64,000 nucleotides of DNA from Emticicia aquatilis (GTDB lineage: Bacteria > Bacteroidota > Bacteroidia > Cytophagales > Spirosomataceae), in assembly GCF_014644295.1 (NCBI RefSeq), contig NZ_BMKK01000011.1, positions 1 through 64,000 on the forward strand, written 5' to 3'. This document shows positions 35,312-43,580 of this stretch, one piece after another. The translations under genes were made by a program, and so were the position numbers. Position 1 is the stretch's first letter, and each line of letters begins with the position of its first letter. The notes under the pieces are model-generated. The model worked only from the letters and a program-made list of their open reading frames with translations, did not search any database and was not told the DNA's origin.

Positions 35312-37738
35312 TTAATTGTGCTTGATACGGTCTTGCTCTGATGAACTTCCAACGTCACGGCTACGTTGTTTTACGTCGGTTTTCGATTTGAACTTGTAAG
35401 AAAAAGTCAGTCTTACGACTCGAGTGTCTCTGAAACTCCTGAACTTCTCATATTGGTTAGAGATATCTGTCGTTGAATTGAATCTTTGAGTCCAGAAAAT
35501 ATCATTAAGTGCAAGCTTTGCCGTACATCTTTTTTCGAAGAAAGTCTTTATTACGCTAATATCAGTTGAGTAGTTAGATTGCTGATAACCAACAACATAT
35601 TTTTGGGGTGAAATAAAGAAACCTCCTGTATTGATTCTGAAATTGTTGGGTAAGGTAAACGACTGCTGAATACCTATGTAAGAAGATTGCCCTTCGGTTT
35701 TGAAACCTGTTCCCCAAAGATTAGAGTCTGAAAACTGGCTTTTATCAACATACATTTCAGTTTGGAAATTCCACCACTTGAAAAACTGTTTGTTGTATGA
35801 AACCGAAACTCCAAAAGTTTGTACTTTATCAATGTTGGCATAAAAATTACGAGTAGTGAGGGTTTGATTATTTTGCTCGAACGACTCATACAAACTATTT
35901 TTTGAATGATTGAAATAGAGTGTTGTAATCAAATTTCCGCCTAAACTAAACTCAAGCTCAACTGATGAGGTAATATTGGGTAATAAGTATGGATTCCCCT
36001 GAAAATAGTTGTATTTGTTTTGATAAAAAATGAATGGATTTAGGTCGCTGTAAGATGGACGGCTAATGTTACGTTTGGCTCTGAACGCTATGCTATTATC
36101 ATTTTTTAATGAACGTTCAATGGCAAATGAAGGAAACCAATTGGTATAATTTCGATTAACAGCTGTATTTTTATCTAAAGATTTTATTTCAGAACTTGTA
36201 TTTTCGACTCTCAAACCTAATCTGATTTGATAATCTTTGAGCGAAGAGGTTGCACTTAAATAGGCCGCTTTTATACCTTCTTGATAATTAGTTCGGTCAG
36301 AAAACTGGTTGTTTTTTATCCAACGAGTATCAATATTATCCTCAAAAATCATCATGTTTTTTATGGCTACATCGCTTATCTTGAAACCCGTTTCGAGTGT
36401 CGTTTTGTTGTTGAGTGGGTGAGTATAATCAGCTTTGAAACTTTTTATTTCGGTTGCGTAGTTGGCGTTTGTTCTGATTTTTTCAATATTTCGTACAAAA
36501 GCACCTTGTTTTAATAAGTTTGCATCAAAGTTTCTTAAAGAATTATAATCGTCAGTGGCGTAATCAACATCTATATTGATGCTTTTTCCGAGCGAATCTA
36601 ACTTTCCTTTGTAATTAAAATTGAAGTTTTTAAAATTGGTTTTATCATTGGTTGAGGCTAATGTACTTTGTGTGGAATCAATAGTTCCTAACTGATTTTT
36701 GAAGTTTATTAAAAAGTTGCGATTAGATGTTGGAGTGTTGATGTTGGCATCGAACAATACCCCAATGACGTGGTTTTTATGAATATTGTAATCAACCCCC
36801 AATCGAATATCGTTGGGTTGGGTATGACTATCCCGTGCTTGGCTTACATCCTGAAAGCTGCGTTTATCTCCATTTACAAAACGACGCTCTGAAGACGAAT
36901 TAAATCTTGAACGACTATCTTGTCGACTGTAATAAGTCAAGAAATTCCACTTTCCAACTTTATAGTACATATTGAAATTGCCAGATACTTTTTCAAGTGG
37001 ACTCCTACCGTAACTAATTGCCGAATTACCATTAAAACCATTAGCTTGTCCTTTTTTGGTTTTTATATTTAGCACGCCACTTACTGAAGCATCATATTTG
37101 GCAGATGAGTTGATTACCTCGATTGATACGATACCCTCCGAGGCCATACCTTTAAGGAAACTTGATAGACCTTCACCCGAAAGTTGGACAGGTTTATTGT
37201 CAACCATTATCAAAATATCGCTTCTGCCTTTCAGTTTAATCTTATCATCTTGATTAACAATTACTCCTGGCGTTCTGCCTAATGCTTCCAGCACATTACT
37301 CCCCGATGCCAAAGGACTATTTTCTACATTAAAGACAATTCTATCAAACTTCTTTTCGATGATGGCTTTGTTTCCAACTACTTTCACTTCATTGAGTAAT
37401 GTAGCATCGTCATCCAAATCAAAAGGGATAAAGATTGATACCTTATCGTCGGGCAATGATAAGGTAAGTTTTCGGAAGCCTATAGACTGAGCAGTAATAT
37501 AATATTTCTCGGTAGGTATATTTGAGAATTCAAATTTTCCATCGGCATCAGCGATTGTTCCTTTACTTAATGTTGAGTCTTTAGAAAAATACAGACTCAC
37601 TGTTGCAAACGGAATAGCCTGACTATTTTTTTTCTCCTTCACTACCCCGCTTACATTTATGTAATTAGCCTGTGCCGCTACTTTCCATGAGAGGAAAGAA
37701 AGAGAGATGATTGACAGATGCAAAATGTATTTTTTCAT
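35312..37738 (-). CDS. Outer-membrane beta-barrel receptor (TonB-type) of the RiPP operon
   Basis: The 808 residues comprise a signal peptide (LHLSIISLSFLSWKVAAQ), a CarboxypepD_reg-like domain at about 28-110 (VSGVVKEKKNSQAIPFATV), a plug-like region at about 115-225 (ALGRTPGVIV, GVLNIKTKKG) and a large outer-membrane barrel to the end (FRAKRNISRPSYSDLNPF). It opens the minus-strand operon, 16 bp before the zinc-less LanC, with the putative LytTR operator 63 bp upstream. A role in moving the product or a signal across the outer membrane is inference. Classic SusC-type features are absent. Confidence 0.88.
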   Translation of the reverse strand: MKKYILHLSIISLSFLSWKVAAQANYINVSGVVKEKKNSQAIPFATVSLYFSKDSTLSKGTIADADGKFEFSNIPTEKYYITAQSIGFRKLTLSLPDDKVSIFIPFDLDDDATLLNEVKVVGNKAIIEKKFDRIVFNVENSPLASGSNVLEALGRTPGVIVNQDDKIKLKGRSDILIMVDNKPVQLSGEGLSSFLKGMASEGIVSIEVINSSAKYDASVSGVLNIKTKKGQANGFNGNSAISYGRSPLEKVSGNFNMYYKVGKWNFLTYYSRQDSRSRFNSSSERRFVNGDKRSFQDVSQARDSHTQPNDIRLGVDYNIHKNHVIGVLFDANINTPTSNRNFLINFKNQLGTIDSTQSTLASTNDKTNFKNFNFNYKGKLDSLGKSINIDVDYATDDYNSLRNFDANLLKQGAFVRNIEKIRTNANYATEIKSFKADYTHPLNNKTTLETGFKISDVAIKNMMIFEDNIDTRWIKNNQFSDRTNYQEGIKAAYLSATSSLKDYQIRLGLRVENTSSEIKSLDKNTAVNRNYTNWFPSFAIERSLKNDNSIAFRAKRNISRPSYSDLNPFIFYQNKYNYFQGNPYLLPNITSSVELEFSLGGNLITTLYFNHSKNSLYESFEQNNQTLTTRNFYANIDKVQTFGVSVSYNKQFFKWWNFQTEMYVDKSQFSDSNLWGTGFKTEGQSSYIGIQQSFTLPNNFRINTGGFFISPQKYVVGYQQSNYSTDISVIKTFFEKRCTAKLALNDIFWTQRFNSTTDISNQYEKFRSFRDTRVVRLTFSYKFKSKTDVKQRSRDVGSSSEQDRIKHN

Positions 37739-37800
37739 AACTTATTGTTGGTTTGATGAACCGAAATAAGGTACAGTAAGGAAGAGAAAGAAAAATATTC

Positions 37801-37833
37801 GACGAATAAATCTTGCTTTTAGACGAATCAATC
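37801..37833 (-). promoter_or_regulatory. Putative LytTR operator: 21-bp-phased direct repeat
   Basis: GACGAATAAATC (37801-37812) and GACGAATCAATC (37822-37833) match in 11 of 12 bases and start 21 bp apart, two helical turns. LytTR regulators classically bind paired ~9-bp direct repeats with 12-13 bp between (family knowledge). The site lies 63 bp upstream of the receptor start and beside the LytTR gene. The same motif, orientation and distance occur before the radical-SAM peptides (23735). Confidence 0.6.
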
Positions 37834-37854
37834 GTTTGGGGCATTGGTGGTATA

Positions 37855-37884
37855 TTGTGAAAGCCATTTGAATATCTAACTTTG
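37855..37884 (+). promoter_or_regulatory. Bacteroidota-type promoter for the LytTR/LytS pair
   Basis: TTG (37855-37857), a spacer of exactly 19 bp, then TAACTTTG (37877-37884) match the -33/-7 consensus TTG-N19-TAnnTTTG. It lies 48 bp before the ATG at 37933. Confidence 0.7.
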
Positions 37885-37932
37885 TAGCGATGAATTCAGG
37901 CAGTCAAACAACTTCTTTAATGAAAAGAAATA

Positions 37933-38733
37933 ATGGAAAAAAAACTAACGTGTGTCATCATTGATGATGAACCACTTGCACAAGAACTGATTGAAAAGTT
38001 TGTGAAAAGAATTCCTTCATTGGCATTAATTCGTGTTTTTGATAATGCCATTGAGGCTCTCGAAGAAATAGATGAGCTGAGTCCTGATATTATTTTCCTC
38101 GACATAAATATGCCAGAGATGTCTGGTTTTGAGTTTATTAGAACCTTTAATAAGGTACGACCAAATGTAATTATGACTACCGCTTACCCACAGTTTGCCA
38201 TCGAAGGATATGAGCATGATGTGGTAGATTATTTACTTAAACCAATTCCTTTCGACCGTTTTGTTCGGGCCATCAATAAAGTGAGAGATAAAATCCATCC
38301 CTCATTTATTGAACCAAAAGTATTATCAGAAAACCACTTAGTTGCAAATTCGACCTCAGAAGAAAATGAAAAGAATGAGGATGATTTGATAGACCCAGGC
38401 ATGGTAAGAGATAATTTTTTGTGGGTGAAAGAAGACCGTAAACTTGTAAAAGTTGATTTTAATGAAATAGTGTATGTAGAAGGTATGAAAGATTATATTA
38501 AGATTTTTTTGCCTAAGACCATGATTATAACTTATATGAGAATGGGTAAAATGGAAAATATACTGGCTACCCGAAACAAATTCTTACGAATTAATAGGTC
38601 ATTTATTATCAATACAAAATTTATGGTAGCTCTCGATGGCAATATGGTAGAGCTTGATAATGGGAAAAAACTGAGTATAGGGTCGAACTATAAAGATATT
38701 ATTAAAAATGCCATGAAAGCTCAATTACGATAA
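37933..38733 (+). CDS. LytTR response regulator of the RiPP locus
   Basis: This 266-residue protein has a receiver at about 5-125, with the acidic pair IIDDEP, phosphoacceptor Asp in IIFLDINMP, Thr in MTTAYP and Lys in LLKPIPF. A LytTR DNA-binding domain spans about 165-262 (FNEIVYVEGMKDYIKI, FLRINRSFIINTKF). It is divergent from the receptor gene and sits next to a phased repeat that I propose as its operator. The kinase gene follows after one base. It is the likely regulator of the minus-strand RiPP operon. Confidence 0.93.
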   Translation: MEKKLTCVIIDDEPLAQELIEKFVKRIPSLALIRVFDNAIEALEEIDELSPDIIFLDINMPEMSGFEFIRTFNKVRPNVIMTTAYPQFAIEGYEHDVVDYLLKPIPFDRFVRAINKVRDKIHPSFIEPKVLSENHLVANSTSEENEKNEDDLIDPGMVRDNFLWVKEDRKLVKVDFNEIVYVEGMKDYIKIFLPKTMIITYMRMGKMENILATRNKFLRINRSFIINTKFMVALDGNMVELDNGKKLSIGSNYKDIIKNAMKAQLR

Positions 38734-38734
38734 T

Positions 38735-39847
38735 ATGAAACTAAAGAAACTTTTTTTGCAGATAGGTTCGGCAGATTATTCAGGACGTAAAAAAGTATTA
38801 ATACATTGTATATTCTGGGTACTTTGGTTTGGATTTATTTGGTTTTACACTCCCAATAACTTTTTACCAAGCGAAGATATTTTAGAACTTAACCTTCTAA
38901 TTACATTTCGAGATTGGTGCCTTACCGTTTCATTTTTTTATGTGTCTTCAATGTTTATTTTTCCGCAATTGAGTGAAGGCAAGTTTTTTATCCCTCTAAT
39001 TGTAATTAGTATTTCCTACTTTGTTATTTATGCGGTGACTTACTGCACTCTCATATATTATGCTTCACTATTTCCAAATCAACGTACTTATAGTGGATAT
39101 GCTAAGTTTTTTGCAGAAAAGGGTTTCTGGAAAAGCATCTATGCAAGATTTGGATTTTGGTTTATTACTTTTTGGTATGCTCTTTATTTTGTTGTGCCAT
39201 TGATTATTAAATTAATGGTTGATATAGCATTATTTAGAGTAAAAAATCTGGAATTAGAAAGAAACAATATAAGATTAGAATTAGATTATCTGAAATCTCA
39301 GGTAAATCCACATTTTTTGTTTAACACCCTCAATGGTGTTTATTCATTAGTTGTAGATTCTGAACCCAAAGCTGCCGAGATTATCCTCAAACTGTCAGAT
39401 TTGATGCGATATTCGCTCTACGAAGCTAACTCAGACCAAGTGGCACTTCATAGAGAAGTAAAATTCATTCAAGATTATGTATCATTGGAGCGAAATCGGC
39501 ATAAGGCATCCACTCAGATACTCCTCGAAATAAGCGGTGATACTGGCGATTTACAAATTCCACCTTTGCTTCTCGTCACTTTTGTTGAAAATGCCTTCAA
39601 ACACGGAATTAATAATACAATAAAGGCATCTTGGATTAAAATAGATTTATCAATCAAAGATGCTATACTGAGTTTTGATATAAGTAACAGTAAATCAAAG
39701 AAAATGAAAAGTGATGTAGTGCAAGGGGGTATCGGATTATGGAATGTAAAAAAACGACTGGACATACTTTATCCGAATCGGCATAGCCTCGAAATCAAAA
39801 ATTCAGAAGATGTTTTCAGTGTAAACCTTAAAATTCAACTCTCATAA
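38735..39847 (+). CDS. LytS-type sensor histidine kinase
   Basis: This 370-residue protein has four predicted membrane helices in the first ~175 residues (CIFWVLWFGFIWFY, FIPLIVISISYFVIYAV), a short linker helix, then the His_kinase domain (QVNPHFLFNTLNGVYSLV) and an HATPase with VENAFKHGI and GGIGLWNVKKRLDILYP. There is no large periplasmic domain, so it senses within or near the membrane, as do peptide-sensing kinases of this class. It forms a pair with the LytTR regulator 1 bp upstream. Confidence 0.92.
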   Translation: MKLKKLFLQIGSADYSGRKKVLIHCIFWVLWFGFIWFYTPNNFLPSEDILELNLLITFRDWCLTVSFFYVSSMFIFPQLSEGKFFIPLIVISISYFVIYAVTYCTLIYYASLFPNQRTYSGYAKFFAEKGFWKSIYARFGFWFITFWYALYFVVPLIIKLMVDIALFRVKNLELERNNIRLELDYLKSQVNPHFLFNTLNGVYSLVVDSEPKAAEIILKLSDLMRYSLYEANSDQVALHREVKFIQDYVSLERNRHKASTQILLEISGDTGDLQIPPLLLVTFVENAFKHGINNTIKASWIKIDLSIKDAILSFDISNSKSKKMKSDVVQGGIGLWNVKKRLDILYPNRHSLEIKNSEDVFSVNLKIQLS

Positions 39848-39963
39848 TTAAGTTCATCGAAAAAAACGAATAGTATATCGAATAAAGATTGAATTCTCCT
39901 TATTGTCTATTTTATTTGAATCGTCAATACAAAACCTAATTTATTACTAAATAACTAAGCACA

Positions 39964-40095
39964 ATGAAATCATCTAAACTTTCGCTCAACAAGCAAACTG
40001 TATTTAAGTTTCAGTCAAAAAACTCAAAAGGACACAACCGTTCGTGTCCAACTGTTACAACCAGTATGTTAACTGTCTTAAAAAATCAATATTAA
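39964..40095 (+). CDS. Hidden lanthipeptide-like precursor (43 aa) for LanB copy 2
   Basis: The ORF from ATG 39964 to TAA 40095 reads MKSSKLSLNKQTVFKF and ends SCPTVTTSMLTVLKNQY. The leader motif K-L-S-L-N-K-x-T-V matches K-L-S-L-D-K-x-T-[VI] of the six precursors at 30-32 kb, at a similar distance from the start. The candidate core has one Cys and six Ser/Thr after residue 26, so at most one thioether ring. It has no double glycine, unlike the other six. A split receiver gene starts 7 bp downstream and lanB copy 2 follows. It is short enough to be missed by automatic annotation. A signalling peptide is one possible role. Confidence 0.72.
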   Translation: MKSSKLSLNKQTVFKFQSKNSKGHNRSCPTVTTSMLTVLKNQY

Positions 40096-40102
40096 AGAGT
40101 AT

Positions 40103-40473
40103 ATGATATATTGCTGTGGTATAGTAGAAGATGAGCCATTGGCGGAACTTATGCTCAAGCGTTATCTCAAGCGATTTCCGTTTATCGAAATCGCTTGGGA
40201 ATGCTCTTATGCTGAAGATGCTGTTGATTTAATTGAAAAAAAAAAGTAGATTTATTGATTCTTGATTTGCAAAACTTACCTGTTTTGCCTGATAGTGCAT
40301 TCTTTTCCCTCGTATCCCAACAAAAGTGCATCATTATTACCTCTGCGTATCCTATTCAGATGGTCGATATTCCATTGGATGTTATTGCCTTTTTGAATAA
40401 GCCATTTACGATAGAGAGCTTTACTGAAGCCATCGAAAAATTCGTTGGTGTTGTTGACGATTACACTAAATAA
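40103..40473 (+). pseudogene. Receiver-only response regulator split by a frameshift in an A10 tract
   Basis: From ATG 40103 the frame gives a receiver start (GIVEDEPLAELMLKRY) and stops at 40247, just after ten consecutive A (40236-40245). In the +1-shifted frame the receiver continues perfectly: VDLLILDLQNL (phosphoacceptor Asp), IIITSAYP and FLNKPF (Lys), to the stop at 40473. Eleven A would restore one ~123-residue protein. No LytTR domain follows. It may be a phase-variable gene, use transcriptional slippage, be a recent pseudogene, or reflect a sequencing error in the homopolymer. Confidence 0.85.
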
Positions 40474-40487
40474 GAGATTAGCAGATT

Positions 40488-43400
40488 ATGGCAATTCAAC
40501 CTTTTGGGTTCTATGTGCTTCGGCATCATTTAATGCCCGTCGATGGACTTTTTGCATTGAATCAAACTTGTCAGTCGGCTATACAGGCTGAAGGATTTCT
40601 AAAAAATCTTTTCTCTACTTCTCAAATGCAGCAAACACTCTATGTAGCATCTCCTGCTTTGTTTGCGAGGTTTAAGTGCTGGATTGATGGTGAAGAAATT
40701 GCAGAAAAGCATAAACTAATTCAGACTTTATTTAAGTATTATTTACGAATATGCAGCCGTTGTACGCCTTACGGAATGTTTGCTGGATGTAGTACAGGTT
40801 TTTTCGATATTCAAACCCAAATCGAATTTGAAACACAGAATCCATTTCGGATACAAAGCAGAATTGATACTAATTATCTGGTAGAGATTGTTAATGTTTT
40901 ACTGACTAACGAATCCATTCGTAATCAAGTTAGGTTTTACCCTAACAATACAATCTATCAAATAGCAGACAAATACCATTATTTGTATTATTCGATTCAA
41001 GAAAACAAGCGTGTACACGAAATTTGTTCGATTGATTTTTCGGAATATGTATCCCAAATTTTATCAAAAGCAAAAGACGGCTGTCTTATTCAAGATTTAG
41101 TCAGCGTCATTGTAAGTGAGGATATTTCGTATGAAGAAGCTCAAACTTTTATTTTACAATTAATTGAAGAGCAATTGCTCTTCTCTGAAATTGAGCCGAC
41201 CATCACAGGCGAAGACTTCTTTAAATTTTTACTAAAAAAAATATCTCTTCTTACAATCCCAGAAGAGATTTCAACAACTCTTCATAAAATTAATGAACTG
41301 TTACAAATTCAGAAACCCCAAGTGACTGACTTTGAGCAAATTAGGTATTTAATCACTACTCTGACGGGTACACCACATCAAGATTTCATTCAAACAGATT
41401 TGTTTTTTAATGCTACTACAAATAAAGTTAATAAGAAAATTATAGACGATTTATCAAGGAAAGTCGAAAAGTTGATGGTAATGAATCAAGGGAATTACTC
41501 TGCATCTTTAGATAATTTCAGAAAACAATTTTACGAACGCTACGAAGAAGCCGAAGTCCCTCTATCAATTGCTTTAGATAATGAAGTAGGTATTGGCTAC
41601 GCTGATTTTGCATCGAATAGGGGAGGTATAGCGGTTTTAGTGGAAGATATTACGCCAATAAATCAGTCTATTCAGGAAGTTTTATGGATTTATTGGAAGA
41701 AATTTACATTAAAAAAATATTCAGAAGCCCTGCAAAATCAAGCCTATGAAGTTAATATCACCGAGAAAGACTTGGCTTTATTGGCCGAAAAAAATACTGA
41801 ATTTATAACCTCTCCTCACCCGACTTTTTTTGTTTTTGGGTCTTTGTTGGCCGATACCAACTCAAATGATAATTATGCTATTCACTTAAAAAATATGAGT
41901 GGAGCTGCAGCTACTACGATGCTTGGGCGATTTGGCCATGGAGATTCTCAGTTAACAGATAAACTACGAGAGTGTACCAATTATGAAGAAGACCAATCAC
42001 CCGATGTGATTTTTGCCGAAATTATTCATTTACCCGAGGCTCGTGTTGGTAATATTGCTACCCGCCCGATGCTCCGAAAATTTGAAATACCGTATCAAAC
42101 TCCAGCGAGAGTATTGCCCGAAAATCAGATTTTAATCGAAGACTTAATGGTTTCAGTTAAAAGAGGAAAACAGATTATTTTGAGGTCAAAAAAGCATAAT
42201 AAACGAGTAATTCCTCGACTTTCGTCAGCTCATAATTACCAAAACGGACTCAGTATTTATCGTTTCTTGTGTGATTTACAAACTGCTGACGAGTGTATAA
42301 ATGTTAATTGGCACTGGAATGTACTGATTAATCAGCCTTTTTTACCAAGAGTTCGGTATCAGAATATCATTCTTTCGGTAGCCACTTGGAATATAAATAC
42401 CGAAGAAGAACAATCTTTTTCACAAAAAGAAGTGAGTTTACCGAAACTAAAAGAATTACAGAAAAAATATAAAATTCCTCGCTATGTAATGCTTTCAGAA
42501 GCTGATAATGAGCTTTGGATTGATTTTGAAAACGAAATGTGCTTACAGCTTCTGAAGGATTATTATACCAAAAATACTCTCGTAACGCTCAAGGAAGTAT
42601 TGTTTTCGCCCGAAAATTGTTTTATTAAAACATATAACGGAAATTATAATAATGAAATTATCATACCTTTTAAAGTTACTGATTATAAGCCCCAAAATAT
42701 TGTTTTAAATAGAAGTCATAATGATTTACAAAGAAGTTTTTCGGTCGGTAGCGAGTGGTTTTATGTAAAGATTTATTGCGGAGAAAAAACTGGCGAAGAG
42801 TTACTTAAAACTTCAATTAAGCAACTTGTCGAGGAACTGATAGAAGATGAAGCCATTACATCATTCTTTTTTATTAGATATCAAGACCCCGAACCGCATT
42901 TACGACTGAGATTTAGAGGTAATCCCAAAGATTTGTTTTATGCCCCTATCGTTGCTCGATTGAGTGAATCTTTGTCTATTCATCAAGAAAGTGGCTTAGT
43001 ACATAAAATTATGATAGATACTTACAAAAGAGAAATTGAACGATACGGAGCAGAAACAATGGTTTTGAGCGAAGAATTTTTTGCTATAGATAGTTTGTCA
43101 GTACTTGAATTTATTGCCGAAAACCCAGACGACCACCAACGTTTATCGTTTGCTCTTAGACGAATTAATACTTATTTAAAGGCCTTTGGTTTTGATATAG
43201 AGGCTAAAAAGGCTTTCACTGAAAAAATGCAAAAAAGCTTCTTAGAAGAGTTTGGAGATGAGTCGAATTTACGAAAAAAACTAAACGACAAATACAGAAA
43301 TCTTTCAAAACAGATAATAGAAACTATCAGTACCAAAGATAATTTTAATATCGACCAGCTTGTGAGCCAAATTACAGAATTGTCAGCTGATAAAAATCAA

Positions 43401-43547
43401 TTATATAGCTTGCTTTCGAGCTATATACACATGTTTATTAATCGTTTGTTTATATCCAGTAATCGAACCTATGAACTGACATTATATCATTTTCTTACCA
43501 AAACCTACATGACTTTAAGTAAATTCGGGCTACCTTTGACCAAATAA
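40488..43547 (+). CDS. lanB: Full-length class I lanthipeptide dehydratase LanB (copy 2)
   Basis: The 1,019 residues are colinear with LanB copy 1: RCTPYGMFAGC, LPEARVGNIATRPMLRKFEIP, RFGHGDSQL, then the elimination domain from about 754 (SEWFYVKIYCG, FFIRYQDPEPHLRLRF, DTYKREIERYG). Both active halves are present. It lies in the divergent operon with the 43-residue precursor and no LanC or exporter of its own, so it would have to borrow them from the minus-strand operon. It could work on a separate peptide, or form a mixed complex with copy 1. Confidence 0.95.
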   Translation: MAIQPFGFYVLRHHLMPVDGLFALNQTCQSAIQAEGFLKNLFSTSQMQQTLYVASPALFARFKCWIDGEEIAEKHKLIQTLFKYYLRICSRCTPYGMFAGCSTGFFDIQTQIEFETQNPFRIQSRIDTNYLVEIVNVLLTNESIRNQVRFYPNNTIYQIADKYHYLYYSIQENKRVHEICSIDFSEYVSQILSKAKDGCLIQDLVSVIVSEDISYEEAQTFILQLIEEQLLFSEIEPTITGEDFFKFLLKKISLLTIPEEISTTLHKINELLQIQKPQVTDFEQIRYLITTLTGTPHQDFIQTDLFFNATTNKVNKKIIDDLSRKVEKLMVMNQGNYSASLDNFRKQFYERYEEAEVPLSIALDNEVGIGYADFASNRGGIAVLVEDITPINQSIQEVLWIYWKKFTLKKYSEALQNQAYEVNITEKDLALLAEKNTEFITSPHPTFFVFGSLLADTNSNDNYAIHLKNMSGAAATTMLGRFGHGDSQLTDKLRECTNYEEDQSPDVIFAEIIHLPEARVGNIATRPMLRKFEIPYQTPARVLPENQILIEDLMVSVKRGKQIILRSKKHNKRVIPRLSSAHNYQNGLSIYRFLCDLQTADECINVNWHWNVLINQPFLPRVRYQNIILSVATWNINTEEEQSFSQKEVSLPKLKELQKKYKIPRYVMLSEADNELWIDFENEMCLQLLKDYYTKNTLVTLKEVLFSPENCFIKTYNGNYNNEIIIPFKVTDYKPQNIVLNRSHNDLQRSFSVGSEWFYVKIYCGEKTGEELLKTSIKQLVEELIEDEAITSFFFIRYQDPEPHLRLRFRGNPKDLFYAPIVARLSESLSIHQESGLVHKIMIDTYKREIERYGAETMVLSEEFFAIDSLSVLEFIAENPDDHQRLSFALRRINTYLKAFGFDIEAKKAFTEKMQKSFLEEFGDESNLRKKLNDKYRNLSKQIIETISTKDNFNIDQLVSQITELSADKNQLYSLLSSYIHMFINRLFISSNRTYELTLYHFLTKTYMTLSKFGLPLTK

Positions 43548-43580
43548 ACGATATCGAAAAGGAAAGCTTAGCCCGTAGTA

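Noticed and set aside
39866-39925. Third LytTR operator upstream of the 43-residue precursor
   Set aside because: CGAATA words are spaced 12 bp, not 21, and the alternative GAATCGTC lacks a phased partner; too weak to call.
40255-40473. Independent 72-residue gene starting at TTG
   Set aside because: It is the second half of a receiver domain; the first half is in the other frame just before the A10 tract.
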